In this document: piece by piece, positions 45,637-54,705 of the stretch
Position numbering within the stretch: position 1 is the first letter of the stretch
Layout: every line of letters begins with the position of its first letter
NCBI GenBank assembly: GCA_005862225.1
Contig: SZXV01000010.1
Coordinates: 248,001 to 312,000 of the forward strand
Origin: Chlorobium sp.
GTDB taxonomy: Bacteria; Bacteroidota; Chlorobiia; Chlorobiales; Chlorobiaceae
Length of the DNA stretch: 64,000 bases
Direction of reading: 5' to 3'
The notes under the pieces: model-generated
What the model was told of the DNA's origin: nothing
The model's database searches: none
Seen by the model: the letters and a program-made list of their open reading frames with translations, nothing else
Position numbers and translations under genes: made by a program

Positions 45637-47001
45637 TTGAAATCATTCTTTATTTATCTTTTCATCGCTTTTACCATTGCCGGATGTTCCCAACATACTG
45701 GCAATGATAAAAGTGGACGTGTTGCCGCTGTTGTAAATGGCGTTGAAATTACCCAGCGTGAAGTTGATTTCCTTTATCAGCGCACTGCCGCCCCAGGGGC
45801 CGATTCACTCTCCGCATTCAATCAGCGTCGAAGCATTCTTGCCGGTTTAGTTCGTGCTGAACTTCTTGCCCAGCAGGCAACAAAAATGAAGGTCGATCAA
45901 TCACCGGAATTTGTGATTGCCCTGCACGATGCACGTCGCAGAGTACTGGCCGGGCTGGCCGAGGAAAAAATTGCCTCAACGGCAAAACCTGTATCTCCGG
46001 AAAATGTCCAGCAGATTATTTCGGATAACCCCACCTTTTTTGCCGACAGAAAACTGCTGGTATATGAAGAGATACTTGTTTCCGGCGTCGATGTACCTTT
46101 CTTACAGTCACTGAATGTTTCCGCCAGCAAAGGCGCATCTCTCTCACAGTTACTTGATGCCGTCAAAGCAAAAGCCATACCGTTTCAACGTGCGACAAGG
46201 ACTCTCACAACTGATCAGATCGACCCTGGGCTCCTCAAAGTCTTGAATACCCTCAAGCCAAACGTGCCTGTTGTTGCCCGTGTTGAAAACAAGTTCTCCA
46301 TGATACTGATGCTGCATACCGCTCTCCCTATTCCGCTGGAAGGCAAAACAGCAGAGCTGGCAGCAGCCAACCTCGCCAATACCCAGCAAAGGAATGTGGC
46401 ATTTTCACAAAAAATGAGAGCTGTTCTTGATGGTTCAAAAATTACCTATTTTGGCGAATTCAAGCCTGACGCTGTCGCACCAAAATGGAAAAAACAGGTG
46501 GTTGCCCTGCCTGTTCCTGATGCTGTCCGCGCTCAAGAACAACTGATGCAACAAGCAAAACTTGCGGCATCGCTGGTAATATCATGTACTGCTGCAATGT
46601 TACTGTTCTTTACAGCAAAATGCATTCTTGTCGGCAAGCTGTGGCTTCCACGACTGTGGCCAGCACCCAAACTGAATATTACTTCCGGCAAATCATACGA
46701 TTATAATGTTTATCCAGCTTCACGCAAAAATAAGTTGATTGTTTATTTTATCAGAGCATCAAGTTTTTTGCCTCTTTTTTATCATCTCAGCCTACTTTGG
46801 GATTCCATTCCTTTCTGGATGATTCCTCTTTCTCTCATCATCGGCATTCTTGTCGGCACAGGCGTCAGTTACCTTTTTTCCCTGCAATTGCTTAAAAAGT
46901 GGGCAAAAAAACTCCGCTGGTTTCGCTGGATACAAATTGTAATGTTTGACCTGCTTTTATTGACAGGAGTTTTCCTGGCCCAGCGACTTATCAGCCAATG
47001 A
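45637..47001 (+). CDS. EpsD/SurA-like lipoprotein foldase with C-terminal membrane domain, copy 2
   Basis: A 454-residue paralogue of the protein at 43321, the same length residue for residue. I chose TTG at 45637 because it gives a lipoprotein signal aligned with copy 1, with the lipobox IAGC also at Cys17; upstream in-frame codons overlap the PEP-CTERM gene. The chaperone part (VAAVVNGVEITQREVDFLYQ; RRSILAGLVRAELLAQQATK) is strongly conserved, and the divergent parvulin-like centre and the four C-terminal membrane helices are present. The stop overlaps the exosortase ATG (ATGA), linking foldase and sorting enzyme in one transcript. Confidence 0.8.
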   Translation: MKSFFIYLFIAFTIAGCSQHTGNDKSGRVAAVVNGVEITQREVDFLYQRTAAPGADSLSAFNQRRSILAGLVRAELLAQQATKMKVDQSPEFVIALHDARRRVLAGLAEEKIASTAKPVSPENVQQIISDNPTFFADRKLLVYEEILVSGVDVPFLQSLNVSASKGASLSQLLDAVKAKAIPFQRATRTLTTDQIDPGLLKVLNTLKPNVPVVARVENKFSMILMLHTALPIPLEGKTAELAAANLANTQQRNVAFSQKMRAVLDGSKITYFGEFKPDAVAPKWKKQVVALPVPDAVRAQEQLMQQAKLAASLVISCTAAMLLFFTAKCILVGKLWLPRLWPAPKLNITSGKSYDYNVYPASRKNKLIVYFIRASSFLPLFYHLSLLWDSIPFWMIPLSLIIGILVGTGVSYLFSLQLLKKWAKKLRWFRWIQIVMFDLLLLTGVFLAQRLISQ

Positions 47002-47951
47002 ATCTCAAACCCCATGCCTCGTGGTTTCCGTGGCTGCTGTTTGCGTTGATGACGTTGCATTCAGCAATACGTTATACCATCTTCAACCCCTCTTTTGGCA
47101 ACAGTGATGAACCCTTGCTGTTCGTTATTCTTGTTGTGGTCTTATGGATAGAGCGCAGCAGCGTCAAGGCATCACTGCGAGGCATGAAAAATGGCAACCT
47201 GATTTCAGGCTTGGCTCTTCTTGGGGCCGGATGGGCTCTTTATACCGCAGGCCGGCTTTACCCGGTCATGATTCTCGAAATCTGGGGACTGTTTTGCATA
47301 GCCGCCGGGTTAGTAGGGACTCTTGCCCCCACTCAATATCAGCGATCTTCATTTTTCATCGCACTTGCCGGAACAATTATTGTTCTCATAGGATGGGTAG
47401 CACCAGAACTTTTTTCATCAGAACTTGCACTGGCCATTGCTGACTCAGCCGCAAAAATCCTGACCGCAACCATTCTGCCGGTTGTTTCAAACGGGGTGAC
47501 GCTCTATTTCGGTCCATACAGCGCTGAGGTAACCAAAGCCTGTTCAGGCATGAACTCGATTTTTTCCCTGACTGCTCTTTCAGTCCTCTATCTGCGCGAA
47601 AGTGCGCAACGCAAACCATGGCATCTCCTGCTGCTGGTTGCATGCGTTCTTCCTGTTGCTGTGCTCACCAACCTGTTTCGGGTCATTGTTCTGGTACTGG
47701 CAACAAATTATATCGGCGACGGCTTTGCCCAGGGATTCTTCCATGATGCCACAGGAATTTTTGTTTTTCTGGTGGCGCTGGCTACCCTTGCCCTGATTGA
47801 CCATCTTTTATTCCATACCTACAGAGGCATCACGCAAACTGAACAAACTGCCCATGCAGATCAACAAATACAGCACGCTGGCCATAGCGACAGGCCTCTT
47901 GCTCGTTTCATCGCTGCTCTTGGTCGAAATAAGGGAACGTCTGATCTTTAA
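46998..47951 (+). CDS. Exosortase (Xrt family transpeptidase/protease)
   Basis: A 317-residue integral membrane enzyme that recognises and cleaves PEP-CTERM signals. About eight hydrophobic helices are visible. The catalytic triad is complete: Cys182 in EVTKACSGMNSIFS, Arg228 in LTNLFRVIVLVL and His249 in QGFFHDATGIFVFL. The length is normal for an exosortase without a fused EpsI domain. Its substrates are presumably the two proteins encoded just upstream. The C-terminal 40 residues, past the last helix, overlap the next gene. I do not assign an Xrt subtype letter. Confidence 0.93.
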   Translation: MNLKPHASWFPWLLFALMTLHSAIRYTIFNPSFGNSDEPLLFVILVVVLWIERSSVKASLRGMKNGNLISGLALLGAGWALYTAGRLYPVMILEIWGLFCIAAGLVGTLAPTQYQRSSFFIALAGTIIVLIGWVAPELFSSELALAIADSAAKILTATILPVVSNGVTLYFGPYSAEVTKACSGMNSIFSLTALSVLYLRESAQRKPWHLLLLVACVLPVAVLTNLFRVIVLVLATNYIGDGFAQGFFHDATGIFVFLVALATLALIDHLLFHTYRGITQTEQTAHADQQIQHAGHSDRPLARFIAALGRNKGTSDL

Positions 47952-48534
47952 CAAACCCCAGCCTGACCTTGAACGGATGATCAGCAACCACCCCGATGGC
48001 TGGACGGCTGTCTCCGGGCCTTTTGTCGATCCAAAATGGAGCAAATCACTCCAAAATGTATACGATAAAGTTGCGGCACGCACATACCAGAATGCTGAGG
48101 GAAAAACTGTTGGAATAGTGATGACATGGAGCCGTGATGGAATCCACCGTGACGGTCATTTACAGCATATATGCTATCAATGTAGTGGATTTACAGTCAG
48201 CCAGCCAAAGCATAATACAGTGTCAACCAAAGCTGGAAAGCTGAATGTAATTACATTTAAAGCATATAAAGACAACATGGTGGAAGATGTGATGTATTGG
48301 AGAGTAACAGGCGGGAATGCTGATAACGAGACTGGTGATATGCTTACGTTGCGTTTTCACAAGCTGATTCGCCTGGCGCACTATATACTTGGCAACACGC
48401 CATACAATTTCATGGTCAGGGTATCAAGTGTGCACTCTACCTCTTATGAGCCAGATACAGCTCATATTGATTACACCCGGAAGTATCTGGAGATTCTCCC
48501 GGATGAAGACCGAAAATTGATTATGGGGCAATAG
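47854..48534 (+). CDS. EpsI-like exosortase accessory protein
   Basis: A 226-residue membrane-anchored protein. One N-terminal helix (YSTLAIATGLLLVSSLLLVE) is followed by a periplasmic domain with the EpsI-like pattern: GWTAVSGPFVDPKW, TVGIVMTWSRDGIHRDGHLQ HICYQCSGF (shown split), FKAYKDNMVEDVMYWRVTGG and a late FMVRVSS strand. I chose the ATG at 47854, which overlaps the exosortase end by 98 bases; the frame is open further upstream but lacks a signal there. EpsI proteins accompany exosortases in biofilm-polysaccharide gene sets; the molecular role is not settled. Confidence 0.75.
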   Translation: MQINKYSTLAIATGLLLVSSLLLVEIRERLIFNKPQPDLERMISNHPDGWTAVSGPFVDPKWSKSLQNVYDKVAARTYQNAEGKTVGIVMTWSRDGIHRDGHLQHICYQCSGFTVSQPKHNTVSTKAGKLNVITFKAYKDNMVEDVMYWRVTGGNADNETGDMLTLRFHKLIRLAHYILGNTPYNFMVRVSSVHSTSYEPDTAHIDYTRKYLEILPDEDRKLIMGQ

Positions 48535-48832
48535 CGGCTGCTTACGAGACTTCACGAAGTAATTGGCTGGGAACGGGCAACCCACATTACAGCTTCTCCC
48601 ACTCAAACTTGCTGACGTTTCTTGCTTTCGGGTCACAAACGATACCAGTCAGGTATCGCTCGCCACTATTTTAATCAAAAGAATACGCTTGATCCCGCAC
48701 TTGGACTATGAAATCCTGCATACCCAACACTTGCAGACCAGCCCAAAAGAGTAGCAAAAAAGTCCCTTCATCTGAGAAACTCAACAACAACTTTTGGAAG
48801 TAAATACACAATATCACCTACGTCCCCTATTT
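48535..48832. other. Degraded spacer with a hicB scrap and the second 30-bp repeat
   Basis: About 300 bases between convergent genes. At 48567-48600 the words GGGAACGGGCAACCC and ATTACAGCTTCTC reproduce the two ends of the hicB gene at 37.9-38.1 kb with the middle missing. Leftward, 48593-48665 reads ERYLTGIVCDPKARNVSKFE and then a stop, coding-like but unidentified. The 30-bp repeat shared with 36355 ends the region. It appears to be built from gene debris. Confidence 0.5.
48800..48829. repeat. Dispersed 30-bp repeat, copy 2
   Basis: Identical over 30 bases to 36355-36384 and likewise immediately 3' of a leftward gene. Leftward it could encode GDVGDIVYL, so the repeat may be the fossil end of a once-mobile coding sequence. 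Confidence 0.8.
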
Positions 48833-50029
48833 CTATTTTGGGGAGCGAAGGGCGGAAATAATCTGATTGACGGCAACTTTTGGAGAAAAAAGTCGGGCTG
48901 AGAGTGACTTGCAGCGAGAACTTATTTCAGAATCGACAGTAATAGTGTTGAGCAACTCTTCAGCTTGTTGCAGCAGGGTCTCGGCTGATGCATCACTACA
49001 AACTCGTCCTACTCTTTCAGTTTTAATAAGGGCTTCCAGATCATTACCGGGATTGATTGTTGCCAGGACAGGCAAACCATATTGCATGTATGAAAGGAAC
49101 TTGCCGGGGATGTTGTGTGTTTTGTGCCTTGTATCAAGAGCAACTAAACCAATGTGACACTGAGCATAAAGCCCGGGGATTTCTGCAGGATCAATCTCAT
49201 CATAAAATACCACATTATTGAGCCCTGACGTTTCAGCTTTGCTCCTCAGGCGCTCGGCATCATGACCTCGCCCAACAAACAAAAACCCTATATCTTTTCT
49301 GCCCTGCAAGTTCTCGGCCAGGTCAAGAAGAACATCCATTCCTTGTGCCACACCCATGTTCCCTGCGTAGACAAATATTTTTCGTCCGGCCAAAGGCCCT
49401 TCAGCAACAACGATACTGCACCCCGTATCTGGTTCATCAGCAAGCCAGTTCTGCAACACCTCAAGCCGTTGTTGATCACTCTGCATCCAATGATCAAAGT
49501 AGGAGAGATTTGCCAACGTCTGCACACCAATAACATCCGCGACTGAGTACTGATAGCTCTCGACAACTTTAAAAAAGCGGTAGGCTAACCCGCGACTGAG
49601 CAACCCCATATCAACCGCCCACTCCGGAAAAATATCACGAATGATCAAATAGCTTCGACACTTACTCGCCTTTTTCAAGACATTCACTATCGGACCAAGA
49701 AAAATGGTTGGCGAATACCAGACAACTCCATCCCAGCTTTCTTTCGCCAAGGGGCTTTTTTGCAGGTTGCGCAACATCATGAACGGCATCAAAAGCTCGC
49801 ATGCTGTCCGCCGTACATAACCAATATCTTTTGTTTGTGGCGCTTTCAACCGCAAAACCTGCACCCCATTCATTTCTTCAAGCAGCCATGGCACATCCAA
49901 CTCAGCAGAAGGAACCAGCACTGTCGTCAAAAACCCCTGCCGAAGAAACTCTTTAGAGAGATCACGCAACTGCACCGCCCCGGAAGAGCGCATGGGCGGA
50001 TATGCATCGGCAATCAGTGCAAGACGCAT
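48833..50029 (-). CDS. WbuB-like glycosyltransferase (probable L-FucNAc transferase)
   Basis: A 398-residue GT4-type glycosyltransferase with the GT-B fold. The N-terminal RLALIADAYPPMRSSGAVQL and the C-terminal donor site VYAGNMGVAQGMDVLLDLAE and IPGKFLSYMQYGLPVLATIN (Glu replaced in the E-x7-E region as in this clade) match WbuB-type proteins that sit directly after fnlABC. It would transfer L-FucNAc, made by the three preceding genes, to the growing repeat unit. I chose the ATG at 50029; a GTG at 50032 is adjacent. FnlC ends three bases upstream, so they are one operon. Confidence 0.82.
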   Translation of the reverse strand: MRLALIADAYPPMRSSGAVQLRDLSKEFLRQGFLTTVLVPSAELDVPWLLEEMNGVQVLRLKAPQTKDIGYVRRTACELLMPFMMLRNLQKSPLAKESWDGVVWYSPTIFLGPIVNVLKKASKCRSYLIIRDIFPEWAVDMGLLSRGLAYRFFKVVESYQYSVADVIGVQTLANLSYFDHWMQSDQQRLEVLQNWLADEPDTGCSIVVAEGPLAGRKIFVYAGNMGVAQGMDVLLDLAENLQGRKDIGFLFVGRGHDAERLRSKAETSGLNNVVFYDEIDPAEIPGLYAQCHIGLVALDTRHKTHNIPGKFLSYMQYGLPVLATINPGNDLEALIKTERVGRVCSDASAETLLQQAEELLNTITVDSEISSRCKSLSARLFSPKVAVNQIISALRSPK

Positions 50030-50032
50030 CAC

Positions 50033-51163
50033 TCAGTATTTCTTCCAGACAACCCGATTCACATAATCAGTATAACTGTGCATAATCCTGACCACCTTGT
50101 CCGAAACATTCGGCATTGAATAATCGGCAACCTTGCGCAAACAACGCTCCACGCCCCGTAGCTGGGTTTCAAGTATGGCAAGTGCCTGCATAATGCGATC
50201 AACGTCAAGGCCGACCATCATCACTGAAGCTTCTTCCATTCCCTCTGGCCGTTCATGAGCCTCTCGGATATTGAGCGCCGGAAAATTGAGAATTGAAGAC
50301 TCCTCATTAATGGTACCGCTATCGGAGAGCACTGCCCTGGCCTGCATCTGGAGATGGACATAATCAAAAAAACCGAGCGGCTTTAACAACTTCACCCGTT
50401 CATGAAATACAGCACCGCTTCCCTCAACCCGCTTGCGAGTTCTTGGATGGGTAGAAACAATCACCCGTTTACCATACTGCTCAGCAAGGGTGTTCAGAAG
50501 AGCGACAAGCTTCTCAAAATTTCTGTCCGACTCAATATTCTCCTCACGATGAGCACTCACCAAAAAATAATCACCCGATGCAAGTTCAAGCCGCCGCAAC
50601 ACATCCGATCGATCAATCTTTTCACGATAATAAGAGAGCACCTCAAACATCGGACTTCCGGTCTTGATAATCCGGTCCGCCGGCAACCCTTCTCGCAGCA
50701 GGTATTCCCGCGCGATATCGCTGTAGGTCAGATTAATATCTGCCGTATGGTCAACAATTTTGCGGTTGATCTCCTCCGGCACCCGCTGATCAAAACAGCG
50801 GTTCCCCGCCTCCATGTGGAAGACCGGAATCTTCCGGCGCTTGGCCGGGTAAACGGCAAGGCAGGAGTTCGTATCACCAAGAATCAAAAGCGCATCCGGC
50901 TTTTCCATCTCCATCACCCCGTCCGCTTTAGCAATAATCAACCCCACCGTCTCAGCCGCAGTGGAGCCTGCCGCCTCAAGAAAATGGTCTGGCTTGCGAA
51001 GAGCGAGGTCGTCAAAAAATATCTGGTTCAGCTCATAATCATAATTTTGCCCCGTATGCACCAACACATGCTCTGTATGCTCATCAAGCTTTGCCAGCAC
51101 CCGCGAAAGACGGATAATCTCCGGCCGGGTACCAACAATGGTCATCACCTTCAACTTTTTCAT
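50033..51163 (-). CDS. fnlC: FnlC/WbjD, C2-epimerase of UDP-L-FucNAc synthesis
   Basis: A 376-residue non-hydrolysing UDP-N-acetylhexosamine 2-epimerase homologue. [20 protein letters not shown] is the family N-terminus, with [15 protein letters not shown], the [11 protein letters not shown] loop, [20 protein letters not shown] with the catalytic His/Glu region, and [20 protein letters not shown]. Context distinguishes it from WecB: it follows FnlA and FnlB with ATGA overlap, in the order known for E. coli O26 and Pseudomonas O11, and would give UDP-L-FucNAc from the L-pneumosamine-type intermediate. Confidence 0.88.
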   Translation of the reverse strand: MKKLKVMTIVGTRPEIIRLSRVLAKLDEHTEHVLVHTGQNYDYELNQIFFDDLALRKPDHFLEAAGSTAAETVGLIIAKADGVMEMEKPDALLILGDTNSCLAVYPAKRRKIPVFHMEAGNRCFDQRVPEEINRKIVDHTADINLTYSDIAREYLLREGLPADRIIKTGSPMFEVLSYYREKIDRSDVLRRLELASGDYFLVSAHREENIESDRNFEKLVALLNTLAEQYGKRVIVSTHPRTRKRVEGSGAVFHERVKLLKPLGFFDYVHLQMQARAVLSDSGTINEESSILNFPALNIREAHERPEGMEEASVMMVGLDVDRIMQALAILETQLRGVERCLRKVADYSMPNVSDKVVRIMHSYTDYVNRVVWKKY

Positions 51164-52272
51164 AACGTCACCTTCATTGGAATGGTATCCGGCTTGTTTT
51201 GATCAAATATCTCATTTGCCCACAACATGACCACCATCTCATCTTCACCAACATTGGTAATGTCATGCGCCCAACCCGGAACCGTCTCAACCACTTGAGG
51301 AAGCTCACCTGAAGTGAGAAGCTGATACATTTCATTCGTCACTAAGTGGCGAAAACAGAAGCGTGCAGAGCCCTTGATAACCAGAAATTTCTCACTTTTG
51401 GTGTGATGATAATGGCCGCCCCGCGTAACCCCGGGGTGAGCCGTAAAACAGGAAAACTGACCACAGTCAGGGGTTTTCAGCATCTCCACAAAGGCACCCC
51501 GTTCATCACCATGACGTGGCAAATTGTAAGCGAAACTGGAAGGAGGAAAATAACTGACGTAGGTGGCATAAAGGGCCCGCAACAAGCCACTGCCAACCCT
51601 TTCAGAAACCAACGTCGTGCGACTCATTCTGAACGCGTCAATTTGAGCAGCTAATTCGCCGAGAGTGATCGCATACTCCGGAGTCACTTCTCCCCAACGA
51701 ACACCATCCGCAACAGAACCAATCGCAAGCAAAAATTCGGAGACAACATCGTCCACATAGACAAGCCGCAACCGGGTAGAGGGGTCATTAATCTGAAGAG
51801 GCAAACCAAACGCAGTGTTATAACAAAACGTAGCCACCACCGAGTTGTAGTTTGGCTTGCACCACTTGCCGAACACACCTGGCAAACGGTAAATCACCGA
51901 AGGATTCCCGGTTCTTGCAGCAAGCTCCTCAACAGCCTTTTCTCCGGCCCGCTTGCTCAGTCCATAAGGATTCGAGAGCTCAGCCTGAAGAGAAGAGGCA
52001 AAAACAAAAGGAAGCTTTCTTCCGGAGGACTGAATCGCATCACAAAGCACACGAGTCAATTCGGCATTGCCCTTTTCCAAATCAGCCTCATCCTTCGGAC
52101 GATTTTCACCAGCCAAATGCACCACAGCATCTGCCTGCAAAACCTTGTCAGCCAGCGTAGCCAACCCGTCACCACGCTCAAAGCCTACAACGTCGAAATT
52201 CGGTAATTCGCCCAATCGCACAACCAGATTTTTACCTATAAACCCCTGCGAGCCCGTCACCAAAACGCGCAT
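51160..52272 (-). CDS. fnlB: FnlB/WbjC, reductase of UDP-L-FucNAc synthesis
   Basis: A 370-residue two-domain protein: an SDR reductase ([20 protein letters not shown] at the N-terminus; [15 protein letters not shown] as Tyr-Lys motif) fused to a C-terminal cupin domain ([36 protein letters not shown]). This fusion is characteristic of WbjC/FnlB/Cap5F, which reduces the 4-keto intermediate. I chose the ATG at 52272, one base past the FnlA stop; the frame is open to 52308 but the extra residues overlap FnlA. Confidence 0.9.
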   Translation of the reverse strand: MRVLVTGSQGFIGKNLVVRLGELPNFDVVGFERGDGLATLADKVLQADAVVHLAGENRPKDEADLEKGNAELTRVLCDAIQSSGRKLPFVFASSLQAELSNPYGLSKRAGEKAVEELAARTGNPSVIYRLPGVFGKWCKPNYNSVVATFCYNTAFGLPLQINDPSTRLRLVYVDDVVSEFLLAIGSVADGVRWGEVTPEYAITLGELAAQIDAFRMSRTTLVSERVGSGLLRALYATYVSYFPPSSFAYNLPRHGDERGAFVEMLKTPDCGQFSCFTAHPGVTRGGHYHHTKSEKFLVIKGSARFCFRHLVTNEMYQLLTSGELPQVVETVPGWAHDITNVGEDEMVVMLWANEIFDQNKPDTIPMKVTL

Positions 52273-52273
52273 C

Positions 52274-53302
52274 TCAGGCCTCCGGTTGAGCATACTCTCC
52301 CTGAACAAGAGCCTGCATAAAGGATAACTTCATTAACAGCGCTTTCATACCATCAACATCCAATCTTTTTGTATTGTGAGAGTTATAATCCACTGCTCCA
52401 GATATTCTTACCTCTCCCTGTTCCACAAATTTACCATAGTTCAAATCTCTTAAATCAGGAGGAATACAGTAGTAGCCACCCAAATCTCTGGCACACACCA
52501 TCTCCTCACGCGTCAGCAATGACTCGTACAACTTTTCCCCATGCCGTGTCCCAATCACCTGTATTTCATGATCAGGAACAGCCATCAACGCAACCAACGA
52601 CTGTACCAGAGTCTCTATTGTTGCTGCGGGGGCCTTTTGCACAAAAATCTCACCAGGTGTGCCATGCTCAAAAGCATAAAGCACCAAGTCAACAGCATCA
52701 TCAAGCGTCATCATAAATCGCGTCATATTCGGGTCAGTTATGCTCAGTGCCCTGCCCGCACGAATCTGATCAACAAAAAGTGGGATAACCGACCCACGGG
52801 ATGCCATCACATTACCGTACCTTGTCGCACAAATAACGGTCGACTCGCTGCTGCGCGACTTGGCTACAATAACCTTCTCCATCATCGCCTTGGATATTCC
52901 CATCGCGTTGATTGGATAGACCGCCTTATCCGTACTGAGGCAGACTACCCTCTTCACCCCACAGGCAATCGCAACCTCAAGCACATTCTCCGTACCCAGC
53001 ACATTGGTCTTCACCGCCTCAAGAGGATAAAATTCGCAGGAGGGAACCTGTTTGAGAGCCGCAGCATGAAAAATATAATCAACACCACGCACCGCATTCA
53101 AAACCGACTGATAATCACGCACATCACCAATGTAAAACTTCAGCTTCGAGTTGTTATAGCGCTTGCGCATATCGTCCTGCTTCTTTTCATCACGGCTGAA
53201 AATGCGAATCTCCTTGATGTCTGTCTCAAGAAAACGACGAAGCACGGCATTCCCAAAAGAACCCGTGCCACCAGAAATCAACAGCGTTTTATTCTTAAAC
53301 AT
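52274..53302 (-). CDS. fnlA: FnlA/WbjB, UDP-GlcNAc 4,6-dehydratase/5-epimerase
   Basis: A 342-residue SDR that starts UDP-L-FucNAc synthesis from UDP-GlcNAc. KTLLISGGTGSFGNAVLRRF holds the cofactor loop, and NAMGISKAMMEKV shows the Met-x3-Lys form of the catalytic motif found in the WbjB/PseB/CapE clade, with RYGNVMASRGSVIPLFVDQI after it. I chose the ATG at 53302 (MFKNKTLLISGG) rather than 53338, since homologues begin there. It heads the fnlABC-wbuB set. Confidence 0.9.
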   Translation of the reverse strand: MFKNKTLLISGGTGSFGNAVLRRFLETDIKEIRIFSRDEKKQDDMRKRYNNSKLKFYIGDVRDYQSVLNAVRGVDYIFHAAALKQVPSCEFYPLEAVKTNVLGTENVLEVAIACGVKRVVCLSTDKAVYPINAMGISKAMMEKVIVAKSRSSESTVICATRYGNVMASRGSVIPLFVDQIRAGRALSITDPNMTRFMMTLDDAVDLVLYAFEHGTPGEIFVQKAPAATIETLVQSLVALMAVPDHEIQVIGTRHGEKLYESLLTREEMVCARDLGGYYCIPPDLRDLNYGKFVEQGEVRISGAVDYNSHNTKRLDVDGMKALLMKLSFMQALVQGEYAQPEA

Positions 53303-53376
53303 CTTTATTTCTCTTTCCACTCTTTTTTTGTTGAGCAATTTCAGCTAAAAATTTAAAGGTCTCGTCAGCACTAAAC

Positions 53377-54600
53377 TTAGGAACTGCTGCCTAAGGCCAA
53401 TAAAAACAAGTTGCGATTCTGTTCCAGCGCCGGACTTGTTGCTAAATAGGTATGCGCATAGCGCAATGCAGCCTCGCGCTGAGCTGCGTAGGCATGATCA
53501 TTGAAACTCGCCCTATCATTAATCGCTGCTGTCCAATCATCAAGATGAACCAAAGCAAGCACCTCCACGGCACCATGCTGGTCAGACTGCCACGGAGTTT
53601 GATCACTCACAATCACCGCCGTACCTGCAGCAAGTGACTCGTATATCACATGCCCAAAGTTTTCACCACGAGTCGGAAAAAAAAACACATCATGTGCTGC
53701 AAATATTGCGGCAACTTGTTCATGCGTGACTCCACCCTTATAAGTCACCGTAATATGAGACGGCAAGGTCTGTATCAGACTCTGGCAAAGCGACCAATAG
53801 ACTAAATCTTCAGCCGGACCATAGAGAGAGAGGTCTAAGGCGACAGTCACCTTATTGAGAGCCCGCAGCAAATAATCCAAATTCTTCATAGGGGAAATGC
53901 GCGACAGAAAAACAGCACGCAACGGTCCGGGCATGCGGGCAACATGATGAGCAAATGTCTGTTCCGCAATCGGATGAACTGGCACTGGTAATAAATCTGG
54001 CGCAACCATGATGTTGGGCGCAACCATGATGTTGGGCGCAACCATGATGTTGAACATCGTGCGACTAATATCTTCCGTTTCAAATTCACTCGACGCTTGC
54101 CAGATCAAATTGCGGTGTATTCCAGTTAACTTGGCAAAGGCGATATAGATCTTTTTCTTAATCGCTTTAAGAGCTAACGCCCCGACTGAAAACTCCCCTC
54201 GGGGTGCTATAATGACAGGCTTTTTTCCATATAGCCCGATGCGTCGAATGATAAGCGGTATAATAGTCGCAACTGGACTAAAAAAACTGTTTAAATACAA
54301 TATATCATGCGGAGTCTCCCTCAACAGTCGCATCATCCCAAGAAATGAAAACGTCGATGGGCTCGCATAGAAGACCTTAGCCTGTCCGATCGTGTTCCAT
54401 TTATCAATCAGAATATTTGGGTAAGGAACTGTATCTGACTGGTCCCGGTCTCTTGTCACAATCAAGAAATCAAATTCACCACTTAATTGTGAAATCATAT
54501 TGGTGATTGTGCGAATCGGACCACCGGCTTTATAGCCTGGCAAGTACCAGCCCACAAAACATAAGACCTTTGGTCGAATAAATGGACTATAATTGGCCAT
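53377..54600 (-). CDS. GT4-family glycosyltransferase with an 18-bp triplication
   Basis: A 407-residue GT-B glycosyltransferase. The N-terminus CFVGWYLPGYKAGGPIRTIT is typical of the WbnK/WcaA-neighbour GT4 group, and the donor-site region has VFLSRISPMKNLDYLLRALN and FFFPTRGENFGHVIYESLAA with the E-x7-E-like acid. Near residue 185-205 the same six residues, NIMVAP, occur three times in a row from an 18-bp tandem triplication, an in-frame insertion near the interdomain region that may or may not be tolerated. The specificity is unknown. Confidence 0.82.
   Translation of the reverse strand: MANYSPFIRPKVLCFVGWYLPGYKAGGPIRTITNMISQLSGEFDFLIVTRDRDQSDTVPYPNILIDKWNTIGQAKVFYASPSTFSFLGMMRLLRETPHDILYLNSFFSPVATIIPLIIRRIGLYGKKPVIIAPRGEFSVGALALKAIKKKIYIAFAKLTGIHRNLIWQASSEFETEDISRTMFNIMVAPNIMVAPNIMVAPDLLPVPVHPIAEQTFAHHVARMPGPLRAVFLSRISPMKNLDYLLRALNKVTVALDLSLYGPAEDLVYWSLCQSLIQTLPSHITVTYKGGVTHEQVAAIFAAHDVFFFPTRGENFGHVIYESLAAGTAVIVSDQTPWQSDQHGAVEVLALVHLDDWTAAINDRASFNDHAYAAQREAALRYAHTYLATSPALEQNRNLFLLALGSSS
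53999..54052 (-). repeat. Three 18-bp tandem units inside a glycosyltransferase gene
   Basis: GGCGCAACCATGATGTTG (+ strand) occurs three times with no mismatch at 53999, 54017 and 54035. It inserts twelve extra residues relative to a single unit and keeps the frame. The exactness implies recent slippage. Confidence 0.92.
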
Positions 54601-54705
54601 TGGACTGAATCTGAGAAGATTTAATATGCAATATTTTTGCCGAAAAGAGTTTTTTCGATGCAGACCATCCTGCTTACAACTCTTTAATTTCGAAAAAATT
54701 CATCA

